Assembly (NCBI GenBank): GCA_010030605.1 | Contig: RHCK01000017.1 | Location: 1 to 11,690 of the forward strand | Source of the DNA: Acidimicrobiia bacterium | GTDB taxonomy: Bacteria > Actinomycetota > Acidimicrobiia > Acidimicrobiales > Ilumatobacteraceae | DNA length: 11,690 bases | Reading direction: 5' to 3' | Shown here: piece after piece, positions 1 through 6,443 of the stretch | Position numbering within the stretch: the stretch's first letter is position 1 | Layout of the letters: every line of letters begins with the position of its first letter | The notes under the pieces: model-generated | The model's database searches: none | Told to the model about the DNA's origin: nothing | The model's input: the letters and a program-made list of their open reading frames with translations, nothing else | Position numbers and translations under genes: made by a program

Positions 1-659
1 ACCGCCAGATTTCATGGGGCGGTCTCATCAACATGCTCGTTCTCGATGGCCGGCAGTACCGCGACGATCAGGCGTGTGCCGATGCGGTGTTGAAAGTGGA
101 GCCCGCTTGTCCGGAGGCATCTCTGCCCGAACGATCGATGCTGGGCTCGGAACAGGAACGATGGGTCGCCGACAACATCGCGAGTGATGCCGTGTGGGCC
201 GTTATCGCCAACCAAACCGTCATGAGCGACATCCGTCTGGGTGACGCGATCCTGAACTACGACCAATGGGATGGCTACTCGCCGAGTCGCGATCGAGTGC
301 TGGAGTCCACGACGGCGGCCGAGAATCTCATCGTTCTCACCGGCGACATCCATCTGGCCGGAGTCGGACAGTTGACGACGAGTTCCGACCCATCCACATC
401 GCGTGGCGTCGAATTCGTGACCACATCGATCACATCGGATGCCAACATCGACGCGTCACTCGAAGCGCTGCTGGTTTCGCTTCCGAACATCATCGACGCC
501 GAGGTGAGCCACCGTGGCTACACGATTCACACGGTGACGGCCACCGATTGGACGGCGCAATACCGGATCGTCGACGACGCTCGCGTCGACGGTTCGGCGG
601 TCTCCACGTGGAAGACCTTCGCGGTGACGGCGGGAACACCCACCGTCACCGCGGTCTGA
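1..659 (+). CDS. phoD: PhoD-like alkaline phosphatase, C-terminal part (5' truncated by window edge)
   Basis: This is the last 218 codons of a secreted or cell-surface phosphodiesterase/phosphomonoesterase of the PhoD family, metal-dependent enzymes that release phosphate from organic esters. The reading frame is already open at base 3, so the true start lies outside the window. Family landmarks are RQISWGGLINMLVLDGRQYR near the left edge, WAVIANQTVMS around 198-227, an NYDQWDGY motif near 258-281, and LTGDIH at 336-353, whose Asp and His belong to the metal-binding site. A beta-rich tail follows and ends at TGA 657-659. The signal peptide and first metal ligands are not visible. The gene converges on the lipoprotein gene at 662 with only 2 bp between stops. 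Family assignment is firm; substrate range cannot be told. Confidence 0.88.
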   Translation, partial: RQISWGGLINMLVLDGRQYRDDQACADAVLKVEPACPEASLPERSMLGSEQERWVADNIASDAVWAVIANQTVMSDIRLGDAILNYDQWDGYSPSRDRVLESTTAAENLIVLTGDIHLAGVGQLTTSSDPSTSRGVEFVTTSITSDANIDASLEALLVSLPNIIDAEVSHRGYTIHTVTATDWTAQYRIVDDARVDGSAVSTWKTFAVTAGTPTVTAV

Positions 660-661
660 GT

Positions 662-955
662 TCAGCTACCCATGTCCATTTCGAGGCAGGGCTGGATGGC
701 CTCCATGAACGCGGCCTCGCCCTCGGCGCTCGGGTCCTTGTCAGCCATGATCAACTTCATGTCCTCGGCGTCGAGCGATGCAATGGTCGCATCGGCCATG
801 CACTCGGCGACATCCTGAGGCATGTCACCATCCTCGGTGAACATAGCGATCAATGTGTCTCGGTCGACGTTGCCACTTCCTCCGTCGTCTCCGCCACAGG
901 CTGCGAGTCCGGCGACTGCGGCGATCGATGCCGCGATTCCGATGATCTTCTTCAT
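662..955 (-). CDS. Small lipoprotein of unknown function
   Basis: This 97-residue protein has a classic lipoprotein signal: KK at the N-terminus, a short hydrophobic stretch and the lipobox LAAC with the acylated Cys at residue 20. A GGDDGGSG spacer follows. The mature part of about 70 residues is acidic and probably helical. It has two further cysteines, C52 in VAECMADA and C90 in AIQPCLEM, which could form a disulfide outside the membrane. Motifs of the type D-V-A-x-C-M are familiar from small exported actinobacterial proteins, but I do not recognise a named family. The ATG at 953-955 is supported by AAGGAG at 961-966, 5 nt upstream. The gene follows the permease gene on the same strand after 118 bp, so it may have its own promoter. 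Function unknown; gene reality is well supported by signal and RBS. Confidence 0.85.
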   Translation of the reverse strand: MKKIIGIAASIAAVAGLAACGGDDGGSGNVDRDTLIAMFTEDGDMPQDVAECMADATIASLDAEDMKLIMADKDPSAEGEAAFMEAIQPCLEMDMGS

Positions 956-960
956 GATGT

Positions 961-966
961 CTCCTT
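961..966 (-). promoter_or_regulatory. Ribosome binding site of the small lipoprotein gene
   Basis: On the minus strand the bases read AAGGAG, 5 nt before the ATG at 955. This is one of the strongest Shine-Dalgarno matches in the window and fixes the start of the 97-residue lipoprotein. Confidence 0.7.
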
Positions 967-1073
967 GGTAAAAGACGGCGAGCCGCCACGAGCACCTTAC
1001 TGAGCCGCGCGACGGGGACCGGTGACCAACTCTCTGTCGAACGTGAAGGAACGGTCAGGAGTTCGTGAAGCGA

Positions 1074-3053
1074 TCAGGTGGCCGCGGCCATCTTGGCCAA
1101 TTCCTTCTCGCGACGTTTCTGCGCCACTTGAAGTCGAATGCCGCCGGCGATTCCTTCGGGATTCGTGATGGCGGTGAAGATCAGCAGAACTCCACCGATG
1201 AGAGCTTCCCACTTGCCCATGCCGCCAATGACCTGATTCATTCCGTAGAACATCACGCCCGCGGTCGCGGTGACTCCGGCCGTGACCGCACCGCTGACGC
1301 TGGTGATGCCACCGAGATACGCCACCGACAACGCCGTCAACGACGCCATCACTCCGTAGGACAGATCGGAGACCGATCCGAATCGATAGGCGATCAACGT
1401 GCCGCCCACGCCGGCGATGAACGAGGAGAAGGCGAACATCGTCATCTTCACGTTCGTCACATTGATACCGATGGCCGCGGCCGCGCGTTCGTTGCCGCGT
1501 ACCGCCAACATCACCCGCCCGGAACCGGCGCGTCGGATGTTCGCCACGGCGATGCACAACAACACCAAGATCACCACGAGGAAAACGCCGAAGATCGGAC
1601 GGGACACCTTGTTGCCGAACACCAAACCGAAGTCCCACGGACCAAGATTCGGATTCGGCACCTTGGCTCCACCCGATTCGATGTCTCCGATGACGGCCGG
1701 GTTTTTGAAGACGAACTCGGCGATGGTCACGCCACCGGCGAGCGTGATGATCGCCAAGTTGGTTCCGCGAACACGCAATGCCGGGAATCCCACCAAGAGA
1801 CCGAACAGCATCGCGCCAATGGCGGCGAGGAACGGGGCGATGGGGAATGGAATGTCGTATCGCATGGCCAACTTCGACAAAGCGAAGCCGGCGATACCCG
1901 CGAAAGCCATTTGTGCAAGCGATGTCTGACCACCGAATCCGGTGAGCACCACGAGGGACAGTGCCAACACCGAGGCGATGACGGTGGTCATCAATGCCGC
2001 CCGCCAGAGTGGGCCGAACGCGAACAGACCGATCACCGCCAACACGATGGGCACGAGCACCGAGATGGGCGTGACGCGCGCCTGTGGCACCGATGGCAAC
2101 TTCCAGTTGCTCACCGCGCCTCGTTCGGGCAGGCGTTCGCCGAGCACCACCATGGTGACGATGATGACGAGGAAGGGAATGCCTTCACGAGCACCGTACT
2201 CGGGGAACCAACTGATCTCGTTCTGCAGCTTCGTGCAGATCGATTGCCCCATGCCGATCAACACACCGGTGATGAGCGTGGGCCAATAGTTCTGGAACTT
2301 TCCGATGAGTGCCGAACCAAGTGCCGGAATCAAGAAAGCGAATGTGAAGATGGTGGGGTTCAACTGGATTTGCGGCGAGGCGAGAATGGCCACGAACGTC
2401 GCCACCACCGTCGACACGACCCACCCCAGCGAAGCCAGGAAGTCGGGCGAGTAGCCCAACAACACTGCACCTTTTTCGTTCTCCGCCGAGGCCCGCGTGG
2501 CCAACCCGATGCGCAGGAACTTACTGGCCATCCAGAGCACGGCGGCCAGAACCACGACGATCGCGAACAACCACAAACCATCGCGGGGAACGGTGAGGTC
2601 GCCGGTGATGGTCACCGGTTCGCGGGGAAGGATGGGTGCCACGCGCATCGCGGTGACATCTTGAAAACGCTTCTCGACGAGCGTGATGAACACGATGATC
2701 AACCCGACGCTGGCCACCACCTTGGCCAAGGCCGGAGCTTGTCGCAACGGTTTGAACACCAACGCGTACACGACGAGCCCCAAGAGAGCCGCCGTGAGCA
2801 ACGCGAGTATCAACGCCCATCGAAAACCGACGTCGTCACCGAAGTGATATCGATCCGGAAGACCCGGAATGGGGAACACGTACGCACCGTTGCGCAATTC
2901 GGCGTACACGTACGTGCCCCACATCGCCATCGATCCGGCGGCGAAGTTGACGACGCCGGATCCTTGATAGGTCACCACCATGCCGAGGCCGAGAGCCGCG
3001 ATGATGGCCCCGGCCCCGCTGCCGAGCAACAGATAGAAGAGATAGTCGGTCAT
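1074..3053 (-). CDS. Fused LivH-LivM branched-chain amino-acid-type ABC transporter permease
   Basis: This 659-residue integral membrane protein joins the two permease subunits of a HAAT/Liv-type ABC importer. Residues 1 to about 305 are LivH-like: GLGMVVTYQGSGVVNFAAGS at 22-41 is the family's N-terminal signature, and a cytoplasmic loop around 185-212 (ATRASAENEKGAVLLGYS) would contact an ATPase. Residues about 330-637 are LivM-like: LTGFGGQTSLAQMAFAGIAG at 370-389, LRVRGTNLAIITLA at 426-439 and a second ATPase-facing loop AVRGNERAAAAIGINV at 517-532. The tail (RREKELAKM) is short and basic with no ATPase domain. Two subunits of about 290 and 310 residues would add to this length. It lies 44 bp downstream of the binding-protein gene, surely its partner. 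No LivG/LivF gene is in the window. The SD is weak (GAGACGATCAC before ATG). Confidence 0.93.
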   Translation of the reverse strand: MTDYLFYLLLGSGAGAIIAALGLGMVVTYQGSGVVNFAAGSMAMWGTYVYAELRNGAYVFPIPGLPDRYHFGDDVGFRWALILALLTAALLGLVVYALVFKPLRQAPALAKVVASVGLIIVFITLVEKRFQDVTAMRVAPILPREPVTITGDLTVPRDGLWLFAIVVVLAAVLWMASKFLRIGLATRASAENEKGAVLLGYSPDFLASLGWVVSTVVATFVAILASPQIQLNPTIFTFAFLIPALGSALIGKFQNYWPTLITGVLIGMGQSICTKLQNEISWFPEYGAREGIPFLVIIVTMVVLGERLPERGAVSNWKLPSVPQARVTPISVLVPIVLAVIGLFAFGPLWRAALMTTVIASVLALSLVVLTGFGGQTSLAQMAFAGIAGFALSKLAMRYDIPFPIAPFLAAIGAMLFGLLVGFPALRVRGTNLAIITLAGGVTIAEFVFKNPAVIGDIESGGAKVPNPNLGPWDFGLVFGNKVSRPIFGVFLVVILVLLCIAVANIRRAGSGRVMLAVRGNERAAAAIGINVTNVKMTMFAFSSFIAGVGGTLIAYRFGSVSDLSYGVMASLTALSVAYLGGITSVSGAVTAGVTATAGVMFYGMNQVIGGMGKWEALIGGVLLIFTAITNPEGIAGGIRLQVAQKRREKELAKMAAAT

Positions 3054-3097
3054 GTGATCGTCTCAGTCTGTTCCGATGCTCGACAGCGGGTTCACGG

Positions 3098-4462
3098 TCA
3101 GGGCAGGTACGGGTTGCTGTCGACCAGGTTGGACCCGGTCACCGCTTCGAGGTCCGCGATCGGTCCGACCTTGCCGTCACCCAAGTAGGTGGCGAAGGGG
3201 AACACGAACGAGCACACCGCCGGGTAACTCGTGTTCGAACCACACGCGATCGGGGTGACCCCACCGAAGAGATACAGGCCCTCGGCGGACTTCAGGTAGT
3301 CGAACAACCCCTGACCGGTCATCTCCACGCTCTCAGCGACCATCTTCTGTCCGTAGTCGACGAGCGACATCCACAGGACGTAGCCAAGACCTCCCAAACC
3401 GAGCGAGGCCGCGGTCACTTCTTCCTCCGGAATCTCCATCACCGGCGCGAGGGTACGACGCAGAATTGCCCGCTCGGGGGTGTCCTTCTCCTCCGCGAGA
3501 CCCGCGAAATACCAGCCCGTTGCGTCATCGCCGACGACGTCGATGACATCCTTGTCGGCACAGATGTTGGTGGTGATCACCGGCAACGTGATGCCGAGCG
3601 ACGCGCGGGCGCGCATGGTGCCAATGCAGCCGGCGTCGGAGTACAACGACACCAACACATCCGGATCGCCTTCGACGGCTTGACGCATGAGGCCCTGGAA
3701 ACCGGCGTCGGTTTCGTTGTCGCCACCCTTTACGGCTTCCCACGCGATTCCGGCCTTGTCGAGCGCGGCCTCGAGAGACGCCGCGGTCGAGTTGGCACCG
3801 GCGTTGTCGGCGTGAATGATGCCCACCTTGGTGGCCTTGAAGTAGTCCTTCGCCAACGCGGCCGACGCGGCCTGCGAGGTGGCGTTACCACCGGTGAGGA
3901 ACAGTGCGTTGGCGGTGTAGTCCGGCGGAAGGATCGGGAGAACGCCGATCACCGGGATGCCGGCCGCTTCGTAGGTCTTGTAGTCAGGGAAGAGGTCGAG
4001 ACCCAACAGGATCAATTCGACGTTCTTGCCGACCAGTTCTTGGGCGCAGGCCTGCGATGTCTCGGGGTTGCCCTTGACGACACAGGACTCCAACTTCACC
4101 GGACGGTTACCGAGACCGCCGTGCTGGTTGGTGTATTCGATGGCGGCTTCCATGAACCGTCGGATGTCGGGGAAGTCGAGACCGCCCGCACCACCTTCGG
4201 TGTTCACGAGACCGATGACCATTTCTTCGCCGGTCGGTGCCGGCAGTTCGTCGCCACCTGACGGCGCGTCGGTGCTCGCCGGTGCCTCAGTGCCCGACGG
4301 AGCGTCGCTGGTCGCGGGCGCCTCCGTGGTTGCCGGTTCCTCGCTCGAGCCTCCGTCATCGCCGCCACACGCGACGAAGAACAGACCGCTCGCAATGACC
4401 GCGGCCAACGCACGATGGCGCCGCCGTGATCCCGAGGTCCCCAAACTCGTGGATCGTTGCAT
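3098..4462 (-). CDS. Liv-type ABC transporter substrate-binding lipoprotein (Peripla_BP_6 family)
   Basis: This 454-residue extracellular receptor belongs to the branched-chain amino acid / aromatic / short amide class of binding proteins. A basic N-terminus (SRRRHR), a hydrophobic stretch and the lipobox FVAC (acylated Cys32) show membrane anchoring. Residues 33-78 form a low-complexity Ala/Pro/Thr/Glu linker with a 12-residue tandem repeat at 46-69. The type I periplasmic fold starts near residue 80 (MVIGLVNTEGGAGG). Cysteine pairs C127/C139, C279/C301 and C407/C417 are spaced as in exported proteins of this family; CGSNTSYPAVCSF near the end is typical of actinobacterial members. The start at 4462 is preceded by a G6 tract, and the lipobox spacing fits it. 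The gene sits 37 bp after the cleavage-oxygenase gene and 44 bp before the permease. The ligand cannot be deduced; Liv-type receptors bind amino acids, aromatics and other small acids. Confidence 0.93.
   Translation of the reverse strand: MQRSTSLGTSGSRRRHRALAAVIASGLFFVACGGDDGGSSEEPATTEAPATSDAPSGTEAPASTDAPSGGDELPAPTGEEMVIGLVNTEGGAGGLDFPDIRRFMEAAIEYTNQHGGLGNRPVKLESCVVKGNPETSQACAQELVGKNVELILLGLDLFPDYKTYEAAGIPVIGVLPILPPDYTANALFLTGGNATSQAASAALAKDYFKATKVGIIHADNAGANSTAASLEAALDKAGIAWEAVKGGDNETDAGFQGLMRQAVEGDPDVLVSLYSDAGCIGTMRARASLGITLPVITTNICADKDVIDVVGDDATGWYFAGLAEEKDTPERAILRRTLAPVMEIPEEEVTAASLGLGGLGYVLWMSLVDYGQKMVAESVEMTGQGLFDYLKSAEGLYLFGGVTPIACGSNTSYPAVCSFVFPFATYLGDGKVGPIADLEAVTGSNLVDSNPYLP
4256..4327 (-). 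repeat. 36-bp tandem repeat encoding the linker of the binding lipoprotein
   Basis: Two adjacent 36-nt units (4292-4327 and 4256-4291, minus strand) encode TEAPATSDAPSG and TEAPASTDAPSG, differing only by a swap of the middle T/S residues. They form part of the unstructured spacer between the lipid anchor and the ligand-binding domain. Copy number of such linkers often differs between relatives. Confidence 0.75.
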
Positions 4463-4465
4463 TTT

Positions 4466-4471
4466 CCCCCC
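4466..4471 (-). promoter_or_regulatory. G-tract ribosome binding site of the binding-protein gene
   Basis: The minus strand reads GAGGGGGGAAAATG. A run of six G (4466-4471), preceded by GA, sits 3 nt from the ATG and is the only purine-rich SD candidate. Spacing is short if the G run itself pairs; the GAGGGG part gives a more normal distance. Confidence 0.45.
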
Positions 4472-4479
4472 TCAATTGT

Positions 4480-4495
4480 CGCCGCGGTTGCGGCG
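4480..4495 (-). promoter_or_regulatory. GC-rich intergenic RNA hairpin between cleavage-oxygenase and binding-protein genes
   Basis: The bases CGCCGC and GCGGCG form a perfect 6-bp stem around a 4-nt loop (AACC in the minus-strand RNA). The stem begins a few bases after the oxygenase stop codon and ends just before the SD of the binding-protein gene. No U tract follows, so it is not a standard intrinsic terminator. In Liv-type operons the binding protein is usually made in excess, so a stabilising or processing hairpin is a reasonable reading, but this is inferred. Confidence 0.45.
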
Positions 4496-4499
4496 TCTA

Positions 4500-5840
4500 T
4501 CAGTTGGCCACGTTGGCCGGTACCCAGCTGCCGTGGAACCCGGATGGGACACGCGGCAAATGGACGGTTGCGATCGGATCGGCGCTCATGGTCTTGGCGT
4601 CGAAGATCACGTACTCGCTCGTGTCCGACGCGGCGTCGTACACGAAGGTCATCAGATAGCCGTCGTCCTCGGCGGTCGCCCCCGCGGCCGGCGCGAACAC
4701 GGCTTCTCCCGACACCCGACCCTTGCCCAACTCGATCGAGGTGCGCGTTCCGGTCTGGCGGTCGTACTTCAAGATGGCGCCGGCGTCGACTTCACCGAAG
4801 CCCGCGTTGCCCATCGACATCTCGTATCCGTAGCGATGCTTCTTGCCGATCACGGCGTCGTTCACGCGCGGGAACTCACCCGAACGATCGTCGATCTGCT
4901 CCTCGGTCACCTTGCCGGTGCGGGTGTCGATGACCCAGCGCCACAACAACGGCAACGGGAAGTCCATGGCGTTCTTCTTCCAGATGTGATCGAAACGCGC
5001 CACGTCGAGAACGATCTTGTCGCCGTCCTCGTAGCTGTTCATCGGGTGGAACACGTAGCACGGGTTGATGTCGTACCACTTCACCTGCGAATCGTTTCCG
5101 TTGCGCGGCATCACGCCGAGTCGAGCCGGATAGTCGTCGCTCCACTCGATGGGCATCTTGCCTTCGAGCGCCAGTTCGAGCTTGAACACTGCCGGGAGGT
5201 CCATGAAGATCACGTAGTTCTCGGTGATGTTGAAGTCGTGCATCATGGTCGGACCCGTGACGGTGATGGGCTCGACCTGAGCCAGTGTTCCGTCGGCGGC
5301 CACGCGCAAGTAAGTGAGATACGGCGGCAGCGGTGCGTAGCCGAACGCCAACATCTCGCCGGTGGTCGGGCAGATCTTGGGATGCGCGGTGAAGGGTCCC
5401 TTCAGCACGCCGTTGTAATCGGTGGCACCGATGGTGTTCAGGTCGCCGTCGAGGACGTAGGGGAAATGACCCTCCTCCAATGCGAGGATCTTGCCGGCGT
5501 GACCCACGATGTGGGTGTTGGCCTTCGAGCACGTCATGTCGAGCGTGACGTTCGGATCGAGGATGTCGATCGACGGGTCCTTGATGAAGGGCGTTTGCAC
5601 GTAACGGTTGCGGTACCACTGAGCCTTGCCGTCGCGCAGTCGAACACCGTGGATCATGCCGTCTCCGAAGAACGGGTGATCGCTCATGCCCGTGAACGGG
5701 TTGGCTCCGTTGCGCAGGTAGCGACCGTCGAGTTCGGCCGGGATTTTCCCCACCACTTTCAGATCGGTGAGGGTGAGCTCTTCCTGAGTGGGACGTCCGT
5801 TGCCCTGCAGGTGGGCGGGAACTTCTTCGGTCATCGACAT
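4500..5840 (-). CDS. Carotenoid/stilbene cleavage oxygenase (RPE65/CCD superfamily)
   Basis: This 446-residue non-haem iron(II) enzyme cleaves a C=C bond of a conjugated polyene or stilbene with O2, giving two carbonyl products. The seven-bladed propeller family is recognised from GRYLRNGANPF (39-49), FFGDGMIHGVRL (57-68) and the four iron-binding histidines in their usual contexts: H153 in FTAHPK, H201 in MMHDF, H265 in YVFHPMN and H436 in SGFHGSW. The second-shell glutamates are also present: E122 or E123 in LEEGHFPY, E322 in GEFPRVN and E379 in GEAVFAP. All catalytic ligands are intact, so the enzyme should be active. There is no signal peptide, so it is cytosolic. Length is slightly below the common 450-500. 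ATG at 5840 has GGAG six bases upstream. It lies between a PNPOx-like gene (34 bp) and the transporter receptor gene (37 bp). Carotenoid versus lignostilbene substrate is undecided. Confidence 0.94.
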   Translation of the reverse strand: MSMTEEVPAHLQGNGRPTQEELTLTDLKVVGKIPAELDGRYLRNGANPFTGMSDHPFFGDGMIHGVRLRDGKAQWYRNRYVQTPFIKDPSIDILDPNVTLDMTCSKANTHIVGHAGKILALEEGHFPYVLDGDLNTIGATDYNGVLKGPFTAHPKICPTTGEMLAFGYAPLPPYLTYLRVAADGTLAQVEPITVTGPTMMHDFNITENYVIFMDLPAVFKLELALEGKMPIEWSDDYPARLGVMPRNGNDSQVKWYDINPCYVFHPMNSYEDGDKIVLDVARFDHIWKKNAMDFPLPLLWRWVIDTRTGKVTEEQIDDRSGEFPRVNDAVIGKKHRYGYEMSMGNAGFGEVDAGAILKYDRQTGTRTSIELGKGRVSGEAVFAPAAGATAEDDGYLMTFVYDAASDTSEYVIFDAKTMSADPIATVHLPRVPSGFHGSWVPANVAN

Positions 5841-5874
5841 ATATGTCTCCGTTCGGGTGATGATTGATGGACGG

Positions 5875-6372
5875 TTACTGCACGGCCTCGGGGGACCGGG
5901 CCCACATGAGAGTCGCGTCGAAACTGAGCGCGTAGTCGGGGATGAACTCCATGATCACGCGATGCGGTGAATCGAGGAACTTGCGGAACGCGTCAGCGGC
6001 GGCCGGATTGTCGGGTCGCAAACGGTTCGCGAACTCGGGATAGAACCAGTCCTTCGTGGCCCGGTCATCGTGAATGAAGCAATTCCCCTTGTAGGTCACG
6101 GTCTTGCCGCCACCCATTTTCGAACCGGTGCTGTTGATGCAGATGGCCGCGCGCGGGTTACGACGCAATGCCGGAATGCGCTTGCGGGTTTCGGCGGCCG
6201 TCAACCACAACTTGCCGTCCTTGGGCAGATACGACATGACAACGCCGAACGGCTCGTTCTTGCTGTTCACCCACATGAACACGCACTCACCGAGCGAGTT
6301 CACCAATTTCTGTTCGAGTTCCGGTGTGAGAGCACACTCGGTCAAATCCTCGTAACTGTCCTGTGCGGCCAT
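5875..6372 (-). CDS. Pyridoxamine 5'-phosphate oxidase-like FMN-binding split-barrel protein
   Basis: This 165-residue protein of the PNPOx-like superfamily comprises small flavin-, F420- or haem-binding split barrels that dimerise. Visible marks are the start strand LGECVFMWVNSKNEPFGVVM (27-46), the strand pair GKLWLTAAETRKRIPALRRN (53-72), where basic residues normally bind cofactor phosphate, NPRAAICINS (72-81), and KTVTYKGNCFIHDD (90-103). The C-terminus (FDATLMWARS) resembles short actinobacterial members rather than true PdxH. I choose ATG 6370-6372 over an in-frame TTG at 6385-6387, because a G6 tract lies just before the ATG and would fall inside the longer reading frame. It lies 66 bp after the TetR gene and 34 bp before the cleavage-oxygenase gene, probably in one transcript. 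It may reduce a cleavage product or supply reduced flavin; cofactor and substrate are unknown. Confidence 0.85.
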   Translation of the reverse strand: MAAQDSYEDLTECALTPELEQKLVNSLGECVFMWVNSKNEPFGVVMSYLPKDGKLWLTAAETRKRIPALRRNPRAAICINSTGSKMGGGKTVTYKGNCFIHDDRATKDWFYPEFANRLRPDNPAAADAFRKFLDSPHRVIMEFIPDYALSFDATLMWARSPEAVQ

Positions 6373-6376
6373 TGTT

Positions 6377-6382
6377 CCCCCC
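6377..6382 (-). promoter_or_regulatory. G-tract ribosome binding site of the PNPOx-like gene
   Basis: The minus strand reads GGGGGGAACAATG. The six-G run is 4 nt from the chosen ATG. It closely resembles the leader of the binding-protein gene at 4466-4471 and argues for the ATG start rather than the upstream TTG. Confidence 0.4.
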
Positions 6383-6390
6383 AACAAACC

Positions 6391-6406
6391 TGTGACGACA
6401 GTAACA
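6391..6406. promoter_or_regulatory. Candidate operator upstream of the PNPOx/cleavage-oxygenase run
   Basis: TGTGACGACAGTAACA is an imperfect inverted repeat of pattern TGTnAC-n4-GTnACA (6 of 8 base pairs, read on the minus strand as TGTTACTGTCGTCACA). It lies 19-34 bp before the PNPOx-like start and downstream of a -10-like box, where a repressor could block transcription. It shares the TTACT core with the site in the TetR/SDR gap, but its spacing differs. Confidence 0.3.
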
Positions 6407-6420
6407 CCCTTCCGCCGCCC

Positions 6421-6427
6421 TTATCTA
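6421..6427 (-). promoter_or_regulatory. Possible -10 box for an internal promoter of the minus-strand operon
   Basis: TAGATAA on the minus strand resembles a -10 element and stands 49 bp before the PNPOx-like ATG. No convincing -35 is seen 16-18 nt upstream. If real, it would allow the oxygenase/transporter genes to be transcribed apart from the TetR gene. Confidence 0.25.
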
Positions 6428-6432
6428 CCCCT

Positions 6433-6443
6433 CGTAATTTACG
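6433..6443. repeat. 11-bp perfect palindrome CGTAATTTACG at the TetR gene's 3' end
   Basis: CGTAA and TTACG flank a single central base. The palindrome covers the TAA stop codon of the TetR gene (6439-6441) and lies just upstream of the -10-like box at 6421-6427. It could be a protein-binding site over the -35 region, or chance. Confidence 0.3.

Noticed and set aside
956..1073. Possible promoter or terminator in the 118-bp gap between the permease and the small lipoprotein
   Set aside because: I see only weak 4-bp repeats and no good -10/-35 pair or stem with U tract; nothing firm beyond the RBS at 961-966.
1065..3188. 707-codon open frame on the plus strand opposite the permease gene
   Set aside because: It is antisense to a clearly recognised membrane protein. 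Its translation is rich in His, Arg, Glu and Gln with no domain, which is typical of the shadow frame of a GC-rich gene.
4026..5867. 613-codon plus-strand open frame opposite the receptor and cleavage oxygenase genes
   Set aside because: It spans the ends of two convincing minus-strand genes and shows no family motifs; codon-bias shadow.
6373..6387. TTG start at 6387 giving five more residues (MLGGT) on the PNPOx-like protein
   Set aside because: Those codons coincide with the G6 SD tract before ATG 6372, so the ATG is the better start.
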